Below, piece after piece: positions 9,136-17,651 of a stretch of 40,516 bases of DNA. The stretch's first letter is position 1; each line of letters begins with the position of its first letter. The position numbers and the translations under genes were made by a program. The DNA lies in NCBI GenBank assembly GCA_949297075.1, contig CASFRX010000023.1, forward strand, positions 1-40,516, read 5' to 3'. The notes under the pieces were generated by a model that saw only the letters and a list, made by a program, of their open reading frames with translations, was not told the origin of the DNA and ran no database searches. This DNA comes from an uncultured Oscillospiraceae bacterium. GTDB taxonomy: Bacteria > Bacillota > Clostridia > Oscillospirales > Acutalibacteraceae.

Positions 9136-10347
9136 ATGAAGTATTCAAAGGAAGAGGTTATGCAGTTTGTAGAAGAAGAGGATGTAAAATTCATTCGTCT
9201 TGCTTTCTGCGATGTTTTCGGAAAACAAAAAAACATAGCAATTATGCCGTCTGAGCTTTCTCGTGCCTTTGAATACGGCATAGCTTTTGACGCATCCGCA
9301 ATTACCGGTTTTGGTGATGAAACTCATTCCGATTTGCTTTTGCATCCCGATCCCGAAACGCTTATGTTTCTCCCATGGAGGCCTGAGCACGGTAAGGTTG
9401 TGAGAATGTTTTCACATATAACCTATCCGGACGGCACTCCTTTTGAATGCGACACAAGGGGTATTCTGAAAAGAGCTATTGAAGAAGCAAAAAAAGAAGG
9501 CTATTCATTTGCTTTCGGTGCAGAACAGGAATTTTATCTGTTTTTACTTGATGAAAACGGTAAACCTACAAAAATCCCCTATGATGAAGCCGGATATATG
9601 GATTTAGCCCCGGACGACAAAGGCGAAAACATTCGCCGAGAAATATGCTTAACTCTCGAACAAATGGGCATCAAGCCCGAATCCTCTCATCACGAGGAAG
9701 GACCGGGACAGAATGAGATTGATTTCCGTTATTCCGATCCTCTTTCTGCCGCCGACAACACAATGACTTTCCAAACCGTTGTTAAGACGGTTACTCGCCG
9801 CAACGGGCTCTATGTGGACTTTTCACCGAAACCGCTGGAGCATAAACCGGGCAACGGTTTCCATATAAATGTTTCGGTATCTCCGAAAAACAATATAGAA
9901 GATATGTACTACATGATTGCAGGCGTACTGAACCGTATTTGCGAAATGACCGCCTTTTTAAATCCAACGGAAGTTTCCTATACCCGTTTCGGAGAAAACA
10001 AAGCTCCTGCCTATGTTTCCTGGTCAAGAGAAAACCGTTCTCAGTTGGTTCGTATTCCCGCTTCCCCTGAATCGGCGCAGCGTGCTGAATTGCGTTCCCC
10101 TGACCCGTCAGCTAATCCGTATATTGCCTTTGCACTTGTTATCTATGCGGCGCTTGAAGGCTTAAAAAATAAGACTTTGCTTATGCCGGCGTCGGATATT
10201 AACTTATTCCATGCTGATGAAGCGACACTCAAGAAATTCAAAAAGCTTCCGCAGACCCTGAAAGAAGCTTGTGCAGCTGCTCAAAACAGCGATTTCATTA
10301 AAGAACACATTCCGGCAAAGGTACTGCAGATTTATTGCAAACAATAA
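9136..10347 (+). CDS. glnA: Glutamine synthetase type I, short form
   Basis: ATP-dependent glutamine formation, supplying the glutamate synthase encoded upstream (GS-GOGAT cycle). The 403-residue product is shorter than the roughly 440-residue Bacillus enzyme, mainly at the C-terminus. Catalytic segments are intact: FGAEQEFYLF (about 131-140), HHEEGPGQNEIDF (about 188-200), GNGFHINVSV (about 238-247), SRENRSQLVRIP and ELRSPDPSANPY. I see no adenylylation-loop motif. AAGAGG lies upstream of the ATG. It is the second glutamine synthetase in the window, besides the type III enzyme at 1220-3316. Confidence 0.93.
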   Translation: MKYSKEEVMQFVEEEDVKFIRLAFCDVFGKQKNIAIMPSELSRAFEYGIAFDASAITGFGDETHSDLLLHPDPETLMFLPWRPEHGKVVRMFSHITYPDGTPFECDTRGILKRAIEEAKKEGYSFAFGAEQEFYLFLLDENGKPTKIPYDEAGYMDLAPDDKGENIRREICLTLEQMGIKPESSHHEEGPGQNEIDFRYSDPLSAADNTMTFQTVVKTVTRRNGLYVDFSPKPLEHKPGNGFHINVSVSPKNNIEDMYYMIAGVLNRICEMTAFLNPTEVSYTRFGENKAPAYVSWSRENRSQLVRIPASPESAQRAELRSPDPSANPYIAFALVIYAALEGLKNKTLLMPASDINLFHADEATLKKFKKLPQTLKEACAAAQNSDFIKEHIPAKVLQIYCKQ

Positions 10348-10384
10348 ACGGAGAATTACACTAATTTGAAAGGGGTGGCAGCAA

Positions 10385-10969
10385 ATGAGTTTAGAAACAA
10401 GAATTTACAGTGTTCTTGTGGTTTCCTCATCGGAAGCTTTTAATAGCGCAACCCTTGAAATGCTCCCCCGTTCAAATTATCAGCCCATTTGCTTCACCTC
10501 TAATGTGAGCGAAGCCAAGCGATATCTTGCTGAACGAAATTTTGATTTTGTTATCATCAACGCACCGCTGCCTGATGACAGCGGCACTCGCTTTGCCATT
10601 GACTGTTGCAGGTCTATAACAACCGCCGTGCTTCTGCTTGTGCGCTCCGATATTCACGCAGAAGTAAACAATAAAGTTGTTTCTCACGGAGTATTTACAC
10701 TGCCTAAGCCAACATCGAAAATAATAATGACCCAGGCTCTCAGTTGGCTTGCCAGCGCAAGGGAGAGGCTTCGCAGATTAGAAAAGAAAACTCTGTCGGT
10801 TGAAGAGCGCATGGAAGAAATCCGTATAGTAAACCGAGCTAAAATACTTCTTGTAAGCATCTTGCATATGACCGAGCCTGAAGCTCACCGCTACATAGAA
10901 AAGCAAGCCATGGATGCCTGCGTATCTAAACGAGAAATAGCCGAGGGAATTATTAAAACTTATTCATAA
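10385..10969 (+). CDS. ANTAR-domain RNA-binding antitermination regulator with pseudo-receiver
   Basis: The 194-residue protein has an N-terminal receiver-like fold (about 1-120) and a C-terminal ANTAR domain (about 130-194) with the motif RAKILLVSILHMTEPEAHRYIEKQA. ANTAR proteins bind hexaloop RNA hairpins and prevent termination, mostly of nitrogen-related genes. The receiver cannot be phosphorylated normally: the acidic pair is replaced by serines (VVSSSE, 12-17) and the acceptor aspartate by Asn59 (FVIINAP). The conserved lysine remains (Lys108, LPKP). A coiled segment rich in Glu, Arg and Lys links the domains. It closes the operon, with AAAGGGGTGG before the start. Likely targets are the leaders at 5095, 4960, 3512 and perhaps 1070. 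Confidence 0.88.
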   Translation: MSLETRIYSVLVVSSSEAFNSATLEMLPRSNYQPICFTSNVSEAKRYLAERNFDFVIINAPLPDDSGTRFAIDCCRSITTAVLLLVRSDIHAEVNNKVVSHGVFTLPKPTSKIIMTQALSWLASARERLRRLEKKTLSVEERMEEIRIVNRAKILLVSILHMTEPEAHRYIEKQAMDACVSKREIAEGIIKTYS

Positions 10970-11023
10970 GCCATAAAAACGGCAAGATTGGATTATAATC
11001 ATATTTACATGTAAGCCATAAAC

Positions 11024-11069
11024 AAAAGAATGAGAGGTTATACCTTTTGGCACAGCCTCTCATTCTTTT
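11024..11069. terminator. Bidirectional terminator between the ANTAR gene and trpB2
   Basis: A perfect 14-bp stem (11024-11037 with 11056-11069) with an 18-nt loop ends in T-rich DNA on both strands. It separates the convergent nitrogen operon and trpB2. Confidence 0.88.
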
Positions 11070-11087
11070 ATTTTACACTGTTTTTAT

Positions 11088-12461
11088 TTAGTCAATCTTC
11101 GGCAGCTTTGCAGCATACTGTGCAAGCTCTTCGTCAGTAGGAATATAATCGCTCATTGCGCCGTCATGGAACTTCTCGTATGCAACCATGTCGAAGTAGC
11201 CTGTTCCCGTAAGACCGAAAACGATAGTCTTTTCTTCGCCGGTTTCCTTGCATTTAAGAGCCTCATCAATAGCAACACGGATTGCGTGAGAGCTTTCCGG
11301 TGCAGGAAGAATACCTTCTACACGAGCAAAATATTCAGCAGCTTCAAAAACATCGGTCTGTTTAACGGATGTAGCTTCCATCAGTCCATCATCATAGAGC
11401 TGAGAAAGCGTAGAGCTCATGCCGTGGTAGCGAAGACCGCCTGCATGGTTAGCAGAGGGAATGAAATCACAGCCGAGTGTATACATTTTTGCAAGCGGAC
11501 AAACCATACCCGTATCACAGAAATCGTAAGCATAAACGCCGCGAGTTAAGCTGGGACAGGACGCAGGCTCGACGGCGATAATGCGGTAATCAGCCTCACC
11601 GCGGAGCTTTTCGCCCATAAACGGAGCAATTAAACCGCCAAGGTTAGATCCGCCGCCGGCACAACCGATGATAATATCGGGCTTAATGCCGTATTTATCG
11701 AGTGCGATTTTGGTTTCAAGGCCGATAACCGATTGATGCAAAAGCACCTGATTGAGAACACTGCCGAGAACATAGCGGTAACCGTCAGAAGTAACAGCCT
11801 TTTCAACTGCCTCACTGATAGCACAGCCGAGACTGCCTGTAGTACCGGGATGCTCAGCAAGAATTTTCTTGCCAACTTCTGTTTCCATTGAGGGAGACGG
11901 TGTTACCGATGCGCCGTATGTTCTCATCACTTCACGGCGGAAGGGCTTTTGTTCATAAGAGCATTTAACCATATATACCTTGCAATCAAGGTCAAAATAA
12001 GAGCAAGCCATGGAAAGAGCTGTACCCCATTGGCCGGCTCCCGTTTCTGTTGTTACACCCTTTAAGCCCTGTTTCTTTGCGTAATATGCCTGAGCAATAG
12101 CGGAATTGAGCTTATGTGAGCCGCTTGTGTTGTTGCCTTCAAATTTGTAATAAATCTTTGCAGGAGTGCCAAGCTTTTCTTCAAGGCAATAGGCACGAAC
12201 GAGGGGTGACGGACGATACATTTTGTAGAAATTTCTGATATCTTCGGGAATATCAAAATACGGTGTAGTATCGTTGAGCTCCTGTGCCACCAGGTCAGCA
12301 CAGAAAACACCCGACAGCTCTTCGGCTGTCATAGGCTCATGTGTAGCAGGGTTAAGAAGCGGTGCGGGTTTATTTTTCATATCGGCACGCAAGTTGTACC
12401 ATGCTTTGGGCATCTCATTTTCATTGAGATAAATTTTGTAAGGAATTTTCTTTTCGGACAT
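11088..12461 (-). CDS. trpB: Tryptophan synthase beta chain, TrpB2 type
   Basis: PLP enzyme that joins indole and serine to give tryptophan. The start is ATG 12459-12461 behind GGAG; upstream in-frame codons lie in the T-box terminator. The 457-residue length and the N-terminal extension (YKIYLNENEMPKAWYNL) mark the TrpB2 subgroup, which usually works without TrpA. Lys117 in SGSHKLNSA binds PLP, TETGAGQWG is the substrate loop and GCAGGGSNLGG holds the phosphate. No other trp gene is near, so it may salvage free indole. The Trp-specific T-box upstream supports a tryptophan role. Confidence 0.93.
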   Translation of the reverse strand: MSEKKIPYKIYLNENEMPKAWYNLRADMKNKPAPLLNPATHEPMTAEELSGVFCADLVAQELNDTTPYFDIPEDIRNFYKMYRPSPLVRAYCLEEKLGTPAKIYYKFEGNNTSGSHKLNSAIAQAYYAKKQGLKGVTTETGAGQWGTALSMACSYFDLDCKVYMVKCSYEQKPFRREVMRTYGASVTPSPSMETEVGKKILAEHPGTTGSLGCAISEAVEKAVTSDGYRYVLGSVLNQVLLHQSVIGLETKIALDKYGIKPDIIIGCAGGGSNLGGLIAPFMGEKLRGEADYRIIAVEPASCPSLTRGVYAYDFCDTGMVCPLAKMYTLGCDFIPSANHAGGLRYHGMSSTLSQLYDDGLMEATSVKQTDVFEAAEYFARVEGILPAPESSHAIRVAIDEALKCKETGEEKTIVFGLTGTGYFDMVAYEKFHDGAMSDYIPTDEELAQYAAKLPKID

Positions 12462-12505
12462 TGCTATGTCTCCTTTCTCAAATATTACCTGAGACAAAAT
12501 AAAAA

Positions 12506-12792
12506 CATCCTGTCCCAAGCCAAAACAATGCTGGGACAGGATGTGAAAATTCATACCTGCGGTGCCACCCGGCTTGACGCATCATTACAACACGCCCACT
12601 TTTCACGCACTAACATACGCAGACCTTTGATTACGGAGAGCCATACTCCGTCTCACATACTAAAAGTTCCCGAAAACTTTTTTCTGCTCGCCCTCAGAAG
12701 CCCATTCAGTTTCGTGTTTTTCGCCGCAATCACACCATCTGCAGCTCTCTGGAGAATACTAAGCGAAACCTACTTACTCTTCTTCAACGGTT
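12506..12792 (-). promoter_or_regulatory. T-box riboswitch with Trp (UGG) specifier
   Basis: The leader starts near 12792. It shows the AAGAAGAGTAAGTA beginning of stem I, an AGAGAG element, and a UGG specifier within GAATGGGC (12702-12704). The conserved T-box GGGTGGCACCGC follows at about 12557-12570. The terminator is a 12-bp stem (12506-12517 with 12532-12543) followed by TTTTTATTTT. Uncharged tRNA-Trp should stabilise the antiterminator and switch on trpB2. Confidence 0.92.
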
Positions 12793-12798
12793 TACTGT

Positions 12799-12827
12799 AT
12801 TATATAGCTAAAGCGCTAAAATGTCAA
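12799..12827 (-). promoter_or_regulatory. Sigma-A promoter of the trpB2 T-box leader
   Basis: Minus-strand TTGACA (12822-12827) and TATAAT (12799-12804), both perfect, with a 17-bp spacer. Confidence 0.88.
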
Positions 12828-12935
12828 GTGTTTTTTTGAATTTTCTTGAATTTTTCTGAGATTAGTTTTTTTTGTTGGGCGGACGCCGCCGTATATTTCA
12901 GCTGAGCTTTTACCTGAACCGTAAAAATCCAAGCA

Positions 12936-12990
12936 AGCCTGCAAAAGGTTGAATCAATTATATTGATCATTTCGACCGACAGGCTTTTTT
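12936..12990. terminator. Compound hairpin downstream of the exporter gene
   Basis: AGCCTG (12936) pairs with CAGGCT (12980), and inside it GGTTGAA with TTCGACC and ATCAAT with ATTGAT can pair. The T-run follows on the plus strand, although the nearest upstream gene that would need a terminator is the exporter on the minus strand, whose distal side is only moderately T-rich. The rest of the gap, 12828-13042, holds nothing else I can name. Confidence 0.45.
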
Positions 12991-13042
12991 GAGCAGGATT
13001 TTTATAATTTACAGCTATGAAATTTGTGCTGCTGTGTATGTT

Positions 13043-13822
13043 TTAATCATTTAAAAAGGAAAAACCCATAACGACTGCTCCAAGCACAACCAGCACGATA
13101 CCTGTTGCCCGGTTAAGGGCTTTTGGCGTTGCTTTGTTTGCAAATACGGCGGCAATTCTTGCCCAAATGAAAGTAAAAACAACGCAGAGCGCAAGTATGA
13201 GCCAATCGGGTGAACCACCGATTGAAAAATGTGATACAGCGCCTGTCAAAGCTGTAAAAGCCATAATAAATACGCTTGTTCCAACGGCTGTTTTAAGCTC
13301 ATAACCGAGAATGCTTGTGAGAATGAGCAGCATCATCATTCCGCCGCCTGCGCCGACAAAGCCGCAAATAAAGCCGATAATTATTCCGCAGATAATTGAC
13401 TGAATCGCTCTTTTTTTTGCGGAAACTGACTGCATAGCTTCTTTAGTTGTCATAACGGGTTTTGCAATGAATTTAATGCCCAAAAGGAAGGTCATAAACA
13501 CCGAAAAATTACCCATTGCCGTTGAGGGCACAAGGCTTGAAACATAGCTGCCTACGACCGTGAACACAAGAACACTAAACATCATTAACAGGCCGTTTTT
13601 TATATCAAGATTTTTATTTTTGCCGTAGGTATAAGCAGAAACTGCGCTGGCAAGAACATCCGACGATAGCGCAATACCCACCGCCATATACGGCTCCATG
13701 CCTAAAAAGGTTACAAGCATAGGTGTTATTACCGCCGCCGCACTCATCCCCGCAAAGCCTGTGCCGAGGCCTGCACCCATTCCGGCAAAAAAAGTTACAA
13801 CAATTTTAATCAATAAATCCAT
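13043..13822 (-). CDS. TauE/SafE-family anion exporter
   Basis: Predicted inner-membrane permease for sulfite, sulfoacetate or related anions. The 259-residue protein is strongly hydrophobic with about eight membrane segments. It shows the internal repeat of the family: an N-terminal GAGLGTGFAGMSAA segment and a central IIGFICGFVGAGGGMMMLLIL segment. The substrate cannot be read from the sequence. It lies 34 bp downstream of the glycoside hydrolase gene and may be cotranscribed with it; the functional link is unclear. Confidence 0.85.
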   Translation of the reverse strand: MDLLIKIVVTFFAGMGAGLGTGFAGMSAAAVITPMLVTFLGMEPYMAVGIALSSDVLASAVSAYTYGKNKNLDIKNGLLMMFSVLVFTVVGSYVSSLVPSTAMGNFSVFMTFLLGIKFIAKPVMTTKEAMQSVSAKKRAIQSIICGIIIGFICGFVGAGGGMMMLLILTSILGYELKTAVGTSVFIMAFTALTGAVSHFSIGGSPDWLILALCVVFTFIWARIAAVFANKATPKALNRATGIVLVVLGAVVMGFSFLND

Positions 13823-13856
13823 TTATAATTTACTTCACTTCTTTAGAATTATTTTA

Positions 13857-16613
13857 TTATTTTATGCGTAAACTGTGAACTTCGTTATCGCTGACAGAAA
13901 GTTCTATTTCAAGCGTGCCTTTGAATCGCTCGCTGAATTTAACCTCTTTGCCGTCAAAGGTTACGGTATATTTCTTGTTTTCATCATCGTTCATGGTTGC
14001 GATAACGGTAGTTTTTTCGTTTTTGCCAAAATAAGTAATTTTTGCATCAAGCTGTTTATTATCGCCGCTGAAATTCACTTGGTCAACCCATGTATCAAAG
14101 CCCGTGTTGAGGGTGCCTGCCTTATGGTAGGCATTTGCCCACATGGTAATGGGTGTTGAGAGTCCGCCAAAATTGTGGAACCATCCGCCTCTGCCTGTTA
14201 CGACATTAACCATTTCAAATGTGTAATAGGAATAGTCAACCTCTCTCTTCCATACATCAAGAGCAAGCTTAGCTATAGTATATGCAAAGTCTGTTTCTCC
14301 CATATCAAGCATTGATTTCCATATGAACCACTGGTGAGGAAACCATACATTGCCGTTCCAATAGCCGTTTACCACAAAATATCCTGCCGTCATATCAACA
14401 GCGCTGATTCCGTAAGGCGAAAGCATTTCTTTATCGCTCTTAAGGTGGGAGAGAATTGCCGCTTTTTGCTCATCGTTACAAGCTCCTGCAATAATCGGAT
14501 AAATTCCGTCAAGACCCTTGTTGCAGTTTTCTCCGTTTTCTGTGCGCATAAATCCAATAGGATTATAGTCCTTATCGTGGAGAACATAGCTGTAATATCC
14601 GCTTTCCTTATCCCATGAGTAGTTATTCAGAGCCTCGGTAAGCCGCTCAATATCTTCTTCATAGGTTTTAACATCATCTGAAAGGCCTAATTTATGTGCG
14701 ACCATTTTGAGAATTTTACCGCATCTGATTAGCTGTGATGTTGAAATAACCGGTGCGGTAGTATCTCTTATATCTCTGTTCATCATTTCCACCTGAGCGG
14801 GATAATCATCCATGCCGCTTGTGGAATAGAAATAATCATAAGTTGTGGTGAGTCCGCTTTTAAGCTTTGCCGTTGTAGAACCTCTGACCTTACCGGCAAG
14901 ATAATCATAGTAAAGTTTAAGTCTGGGATAAAGCTCTTTCATCTGAGATTTATCGTTTTTGCGTTTAAACATTTCAAGGAACTGATACATCTGAACCGGG
15001 ACGGGAGAGCCGTGATGCAAAAAGGCATAATCGGGATTGCTTTCCTCGCTCAAATAAAGATCAAGACTATATTCGGAGAAATGAGGCGCATAATCATTCA
15101 AACCGAGCCCGATAAAGCCTGAATCCCATGTATAAAGGCAATCCCAACGCTTGCCGGGTGTGTGGTGAATAATATATTCGCCGTGTTTATATATGGGATA
15201 AACCGCATTAACCATAACAGTTGATTTTAGTATATTGCAGCTTAGTTCATATTTTTTGCCCTCTTTATTAAGGCTGATTTCGCCTGCTTCTTTTAATCTC
15301 TCGTCATATATTCTTTCGTATTCCTCCAAGGGGAGATATTCTGTCTCATCTTTTGAAATAACTGCGTATTCAATATGCTTTGAATTAGGCTTAACAAAAA
15401 GAGTATGCACTATTGCGTTGTGGAAAAAGCCGTCATCGCTGTGCTTTCTCGAAAAAGCGCCGGTAAAGCTCTCTGTTACATCATCAAAAGTAACATCAGA
15501 ATTTGAGAGCCGTGCAGTCATGCAGTCTTCAAGCGCACCTGTTTCAATTTCTCTGTAACGAGTGTTAGCGTTGAAAGTGCGAAGTATAAATTCGCCGTCA
15601 ACATCCCTGTATTTGCAAACGGAAATAAATCCGTTATCGCATGCCTTTGTGCTGATTTCGGGCATAAAATCATAGCCGACCGTTTCAACTGATATTTTTT
15701 CTTTATCTTCTTTTTCCGTAATGCAGAAAAAATCAAATTCCGCAGCACCCGTACCGAGAGCATTAAGGCTGAGCTTTAAGCTTCCTTTTTCGACTTTTCC
15801 TAAAGGGACAAATATAATTCTAAGCTCATCTGTAGGCTCAAAATCGACCTGAATATCATTGAGCATAAAAGATGCGGTGTTTTTGCTGCTTGTTAAATTT
15901 ACACCAACCATTTCTCCCTGAACATAATGAATATCGCTTGTTCTGTAACGCACGGCAAGAACTGCATCTTCGTAACTGTTTGCACATTCGATTGTGAACG
16001 ATGCATTATCGCCCTTAACAGCACCAAAGGGAGGCAAATAACGGTGAGGCATATGCCATTTGCCGGCTCTGTCTCCAAGGCCAAAGCCGCCGACAAAAGC
16101 ATTGTCTGTAAACTCTCCTTTTTTGAAACCGTCTGCATTTTGCTCGTCCCACGGACGAGTTTCGGCATAATCATATGTATCATAATCAAGAGCCTTTTTG
16201 TACTCGCACTTTTCAGGAATAGTGAGCTTGCAGAATTTGGGATAAGGATACTCAATGGAACTGAAGAAATTAACAAGGCAGTTCTGTGTAAGAGGTGAAT
16301 TATTAACAAACTCAGTTCTGACTAATGTGCTTTCATCGCTTAGTCTTACATAAGAAACCTCGGCGTAAACCTTATCTTTCCATTCAAGGTCGTGACGATA
16401 TGTAAAAATTGAATAATCGGGCGAACAACGCCAAGGATGACATCCCGAAGGCAAAGTAACATTCGGAACCTTTATATCGCCGCCGAAAATTGCAGGAACA
16501 GTAGTAAAATCAAATCGAACGCCGCTTGCGGATGTATGCTCGGCAATTCGTGAAATTCCCATGTATTTCTTTCCGTAAGGACCCCAAACGGGAAATGGAG
16601 AAAACTTTTTCAT
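13857..16613 (-). CDS. Large cytoplasmic glycoside hydrolase, GH63-like alpha/alpha barrel
   Basis: The 918-residue protein has no signal peptide or membrane segment, so it is probably intracellular. About the first 450 residues are beta-rich and lack a motif I can name. The C-terminal part has the pattern of (alpha/alpha)6-barrel glucosidases related to GH63/GH37: YTWDSGFIGLGL near residue 500 holds the probable catalytic acid. GYWNGNVWFPHQW and a late YTFEMVNVVTG segment, whose Glu is the likely base, follow. A short beta domain ends the protein. The substrate is probably an alpha-linked oligosaccharide, but family and specificity are inference. A consensus-like promoter lies at 16642-16670. 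The ribosome site is weak. Confidence 0.72.
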   Translation of the reverse strand: MKKFSPFPVWGPYGKKYMGISRIAEHTSASGVRFDFTTVPAIFGGDIKVPNVTLPSGCHPWRCSPDYSIFTYRHDLEWKDKVYAEVSYVRLSDESTLVRTEFVNNSPLTQNCLVNFFSSIEYPYPKFCKLTIPEKCEYKKALDYDTYDYAETRPWDEQNADGFKKGEFTDNAFVGGFGLGDRAGKWHMPHRYLPPFGAVKGDNASFTIECANSYEDAVLAVRYRTSDIHYVQGEMVGVNLTSSKNTASFMLNDIQVDFEPTDELRIIFVPLGKVEKGSLKLSLNALGTGAAEFDFFCITEKEDKEKISVETVGYDFMPEISTKACDNGFISVCKYRDVDGEFILRTFNANTRYREIETGALEDCMTARLSNSDVTFDDVTESFTGAFSRKHSDDGFFHNAIVHTLFVKPNSKHIEYAVISKDETEYLPLEEYERIYDERLKEAGEISLNKEGKKYELSCNILKSTVMVNAVYPIYKHGEYIIHHTPGKRWDCLYTWDSGFIGLGLNDYAPHFSEYSLDLYLSEESNPDYAFLHHGSPVPVQMYQFLEMFKRKNDKSQMKELYPRLKLYYDYLAGKVRGSTTAKLKSGLTTTYDYFYSTSGMDDYPAQVEMMNRDIRDTTAPVISTSQLIRCGKILKMVAHKLGLSDDVKTYEEDIERLTEALNNYSWDKESGYYSYVLHDKDYNPIGFMRTENGENCNKGLDGIYPIIAGACNDEQKAAILSHLKSDKEMLSPYGISAVDMTAGYFVVNGYWNGNVWFPHQWFIWKSMLDMGETDFAYTIAKLALDVWKREVDYSYYTFEMVNVVTGRGGWFHNFGGLSTPITMWANAYHKAGTLNTGFDTWVDQVNFSGDNKQLDAKITYFGKNEKTTVIATMNDDENKKYTVTFDGKEVKFSERFKGTLEIELSVSDNEVHSLRIK

Positions 16614-16641
16614 TATATAACCGCTTTCATTTTTTTCTTAT

Positions 16642-16670
16642 ATTTTATCATAACAGAGCTTTAGTTTCAA
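16642..16670 (-). promoter_or_regulatory. Putative promoter of the glycoside hydrolase gene
   Basis: Minus-strand TTGAAA (16665-16670) and TAAAAT (16642-16647) with a 17-bp spacer, 29 bp before the start codon. The -35 box overlaps the stop codon of the gene remnant upstream. Confidence 0.6.
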
Positions 16671-16992
16671 GATGAGAAAACAGTGTAGGTGTTTTTATCT
16701 AAATCAATCGTCACGGTTGTGCCGTCCGAGCAAGTCGCTTTCTGACGGCAGGTAGAGCCTAAAAACTCGTGCTTCACCATTTCCTTGTTTACAGCTTTGC
16801 CTGCAAATCGGCAAGGGGTTTTACACGGGCAATCTCTTTTTTCAGCTATTCATTATTCAAAAGGCTAAGGTCAGCAGTGCGTTTATCGGTGCCGATTTTT
16901 CTCAAACTTATGGTTGCAAAAACAAAGACGAAAGCATCGGAATAGCACTTCGTTCCTGCAGAGTTTTTGCAGCCATTTCTGATAGCAATAAA
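16667..16992 (-). pseudogene. Decayed C-terminal gene remnant
   Basis: This gene-free gap reads as protein on the minus strand once two lesions are ignored. An open stretch ending LRKIGTDKRTADLSLLNNE stops at TAG (16846-16848). The same frame continues LKKEIARVKPLADLQAKL to TAA at 16789-16791. A one-base shift there gives VNKEMVKHEFLG and CSDGTTVTIDLDKNTYTVF, ending at TGA 16667-16669. The last segment resembles the beta-rich C-terminal ends of some large carbohydrate-active enzymes, but I cannot name the family. A dispersed noncoding repeat is the alternative. Confidence 0.45.
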
Positions 16993-16996
16993 GCTG

Positions 16997-17033
16997 AATA
17001 GGAACTCGCCGGCTAAACGGATGAGTTCCTATT
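16997..17033 (-). terminator. Terminator-like hairpin after the acyltransferase genes
   Basis: An 11-bp perfect stem AATAGGAACTC/GAGTTCCTATT with a 15-nt loop lies 10 bp past the acyltransferase stop codon. The T tract on the minus strand is weak. Confidence 0.55.
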
Positions 17034-17042
17034 ATTTACCGA

Positions 17043-17651
17043 TTATTTGCTGTTCATCCCTTCAAGCATTAAACGCTCGATTTCGGATCTCAGCTTTTCG
17101 TTTGCCTCTTCAACGGTCATATCCCCTACTTTAAAGGGTTTGCCGTATCGGACAGCGAGATTTTTGCTCCTGAATTTATAATCGCCTGTAAGACCGAAAG
17201 GAACTATGTAGGAATCTGTTTTCTTAGCAAGAGAAACTGCACCGGGCTTAAATTCCAACAAAAAAGCATCAGTTTTATTTCTTGTTCCTTCCGGGAATAT
17301 TCCTATGGCACCGTCTTTTCTGAGAACTTTCATTGCCGATTTAACGCTTTTAATATCTCCGTTTGCTCTATCTACAGGAATACAGCCCATCATACCGAAG
17401 AACCAAGCAAATTTACCTTCAAAATATTCTTTTTTTGCCATATAATGAATCATGCGCTTTGTTGCGCAAATTGTAAGGCACTGATCCATTATGTGCTTAT
17501 GATTGCCTGCAATAATAATAGAGCCGTCTTTTGGGATATATTGTCCGTTAATTATCTTAGGATTATAATAAAACTTAAAAATCGGTTTTAATATCGGCAC
17601 AAACAGCTTATATCCAAGCTCTCTGTCTTCCGGTTTTTTCTCTTTGCTCAT
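17043..17651 (-). CDS. 1-acyl-glycerol-3-phosphate acyltransferase family protein (copy 2)
   Basis: Transfers a fatty acyl chain to lysophosphatidate or a similar acceptor at the membrane. The 202-residue protein has the catalytic HX4D motif in GNHKHIMDQ (about 49-57) and the glycerophosphate-binding FPEGTRNKT (about 119-127). Its start overlaps the stop of the upstream paralogue by 4 bases, implying translational coupling. The two proteins are similar along their length, so they look like a tandem duplication. Either could serve as PlsC; specificity cannot be told. Confidence 0.88.
   Translation of the reverse strand: MSKEKKPEDRELGYKLFVPILKPIFKFYYNPKIINGQYIPKDGSIIIAGNHKHIMDQCLTICATKRMIHYMAKKEYFEGKFAWFFGMMGCIPVDRANGDIKSVKSAMKVLRKDGAIGIFPEGTRNKTDAFLLEFKPGAVSLAKKTDSYIVPFGLTGDYKFRSKNLAVRYGKPFKVGDMTVEEANEKLRSEIERLMLEGMNSK

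Noticed and set aside
10967..11022. Direct repeat TAAGCCATAAA at 10967 and 11012
   Set aside because: Two 11-base copies in AT-rich sequence after a stop codon; no mobile element or attachment-site context.
12339..12839. 166-codon plus-strand open frame over the trpB2 leader
   Set aside because: It lies across the T-box and promoter, which fully explain the sequence.
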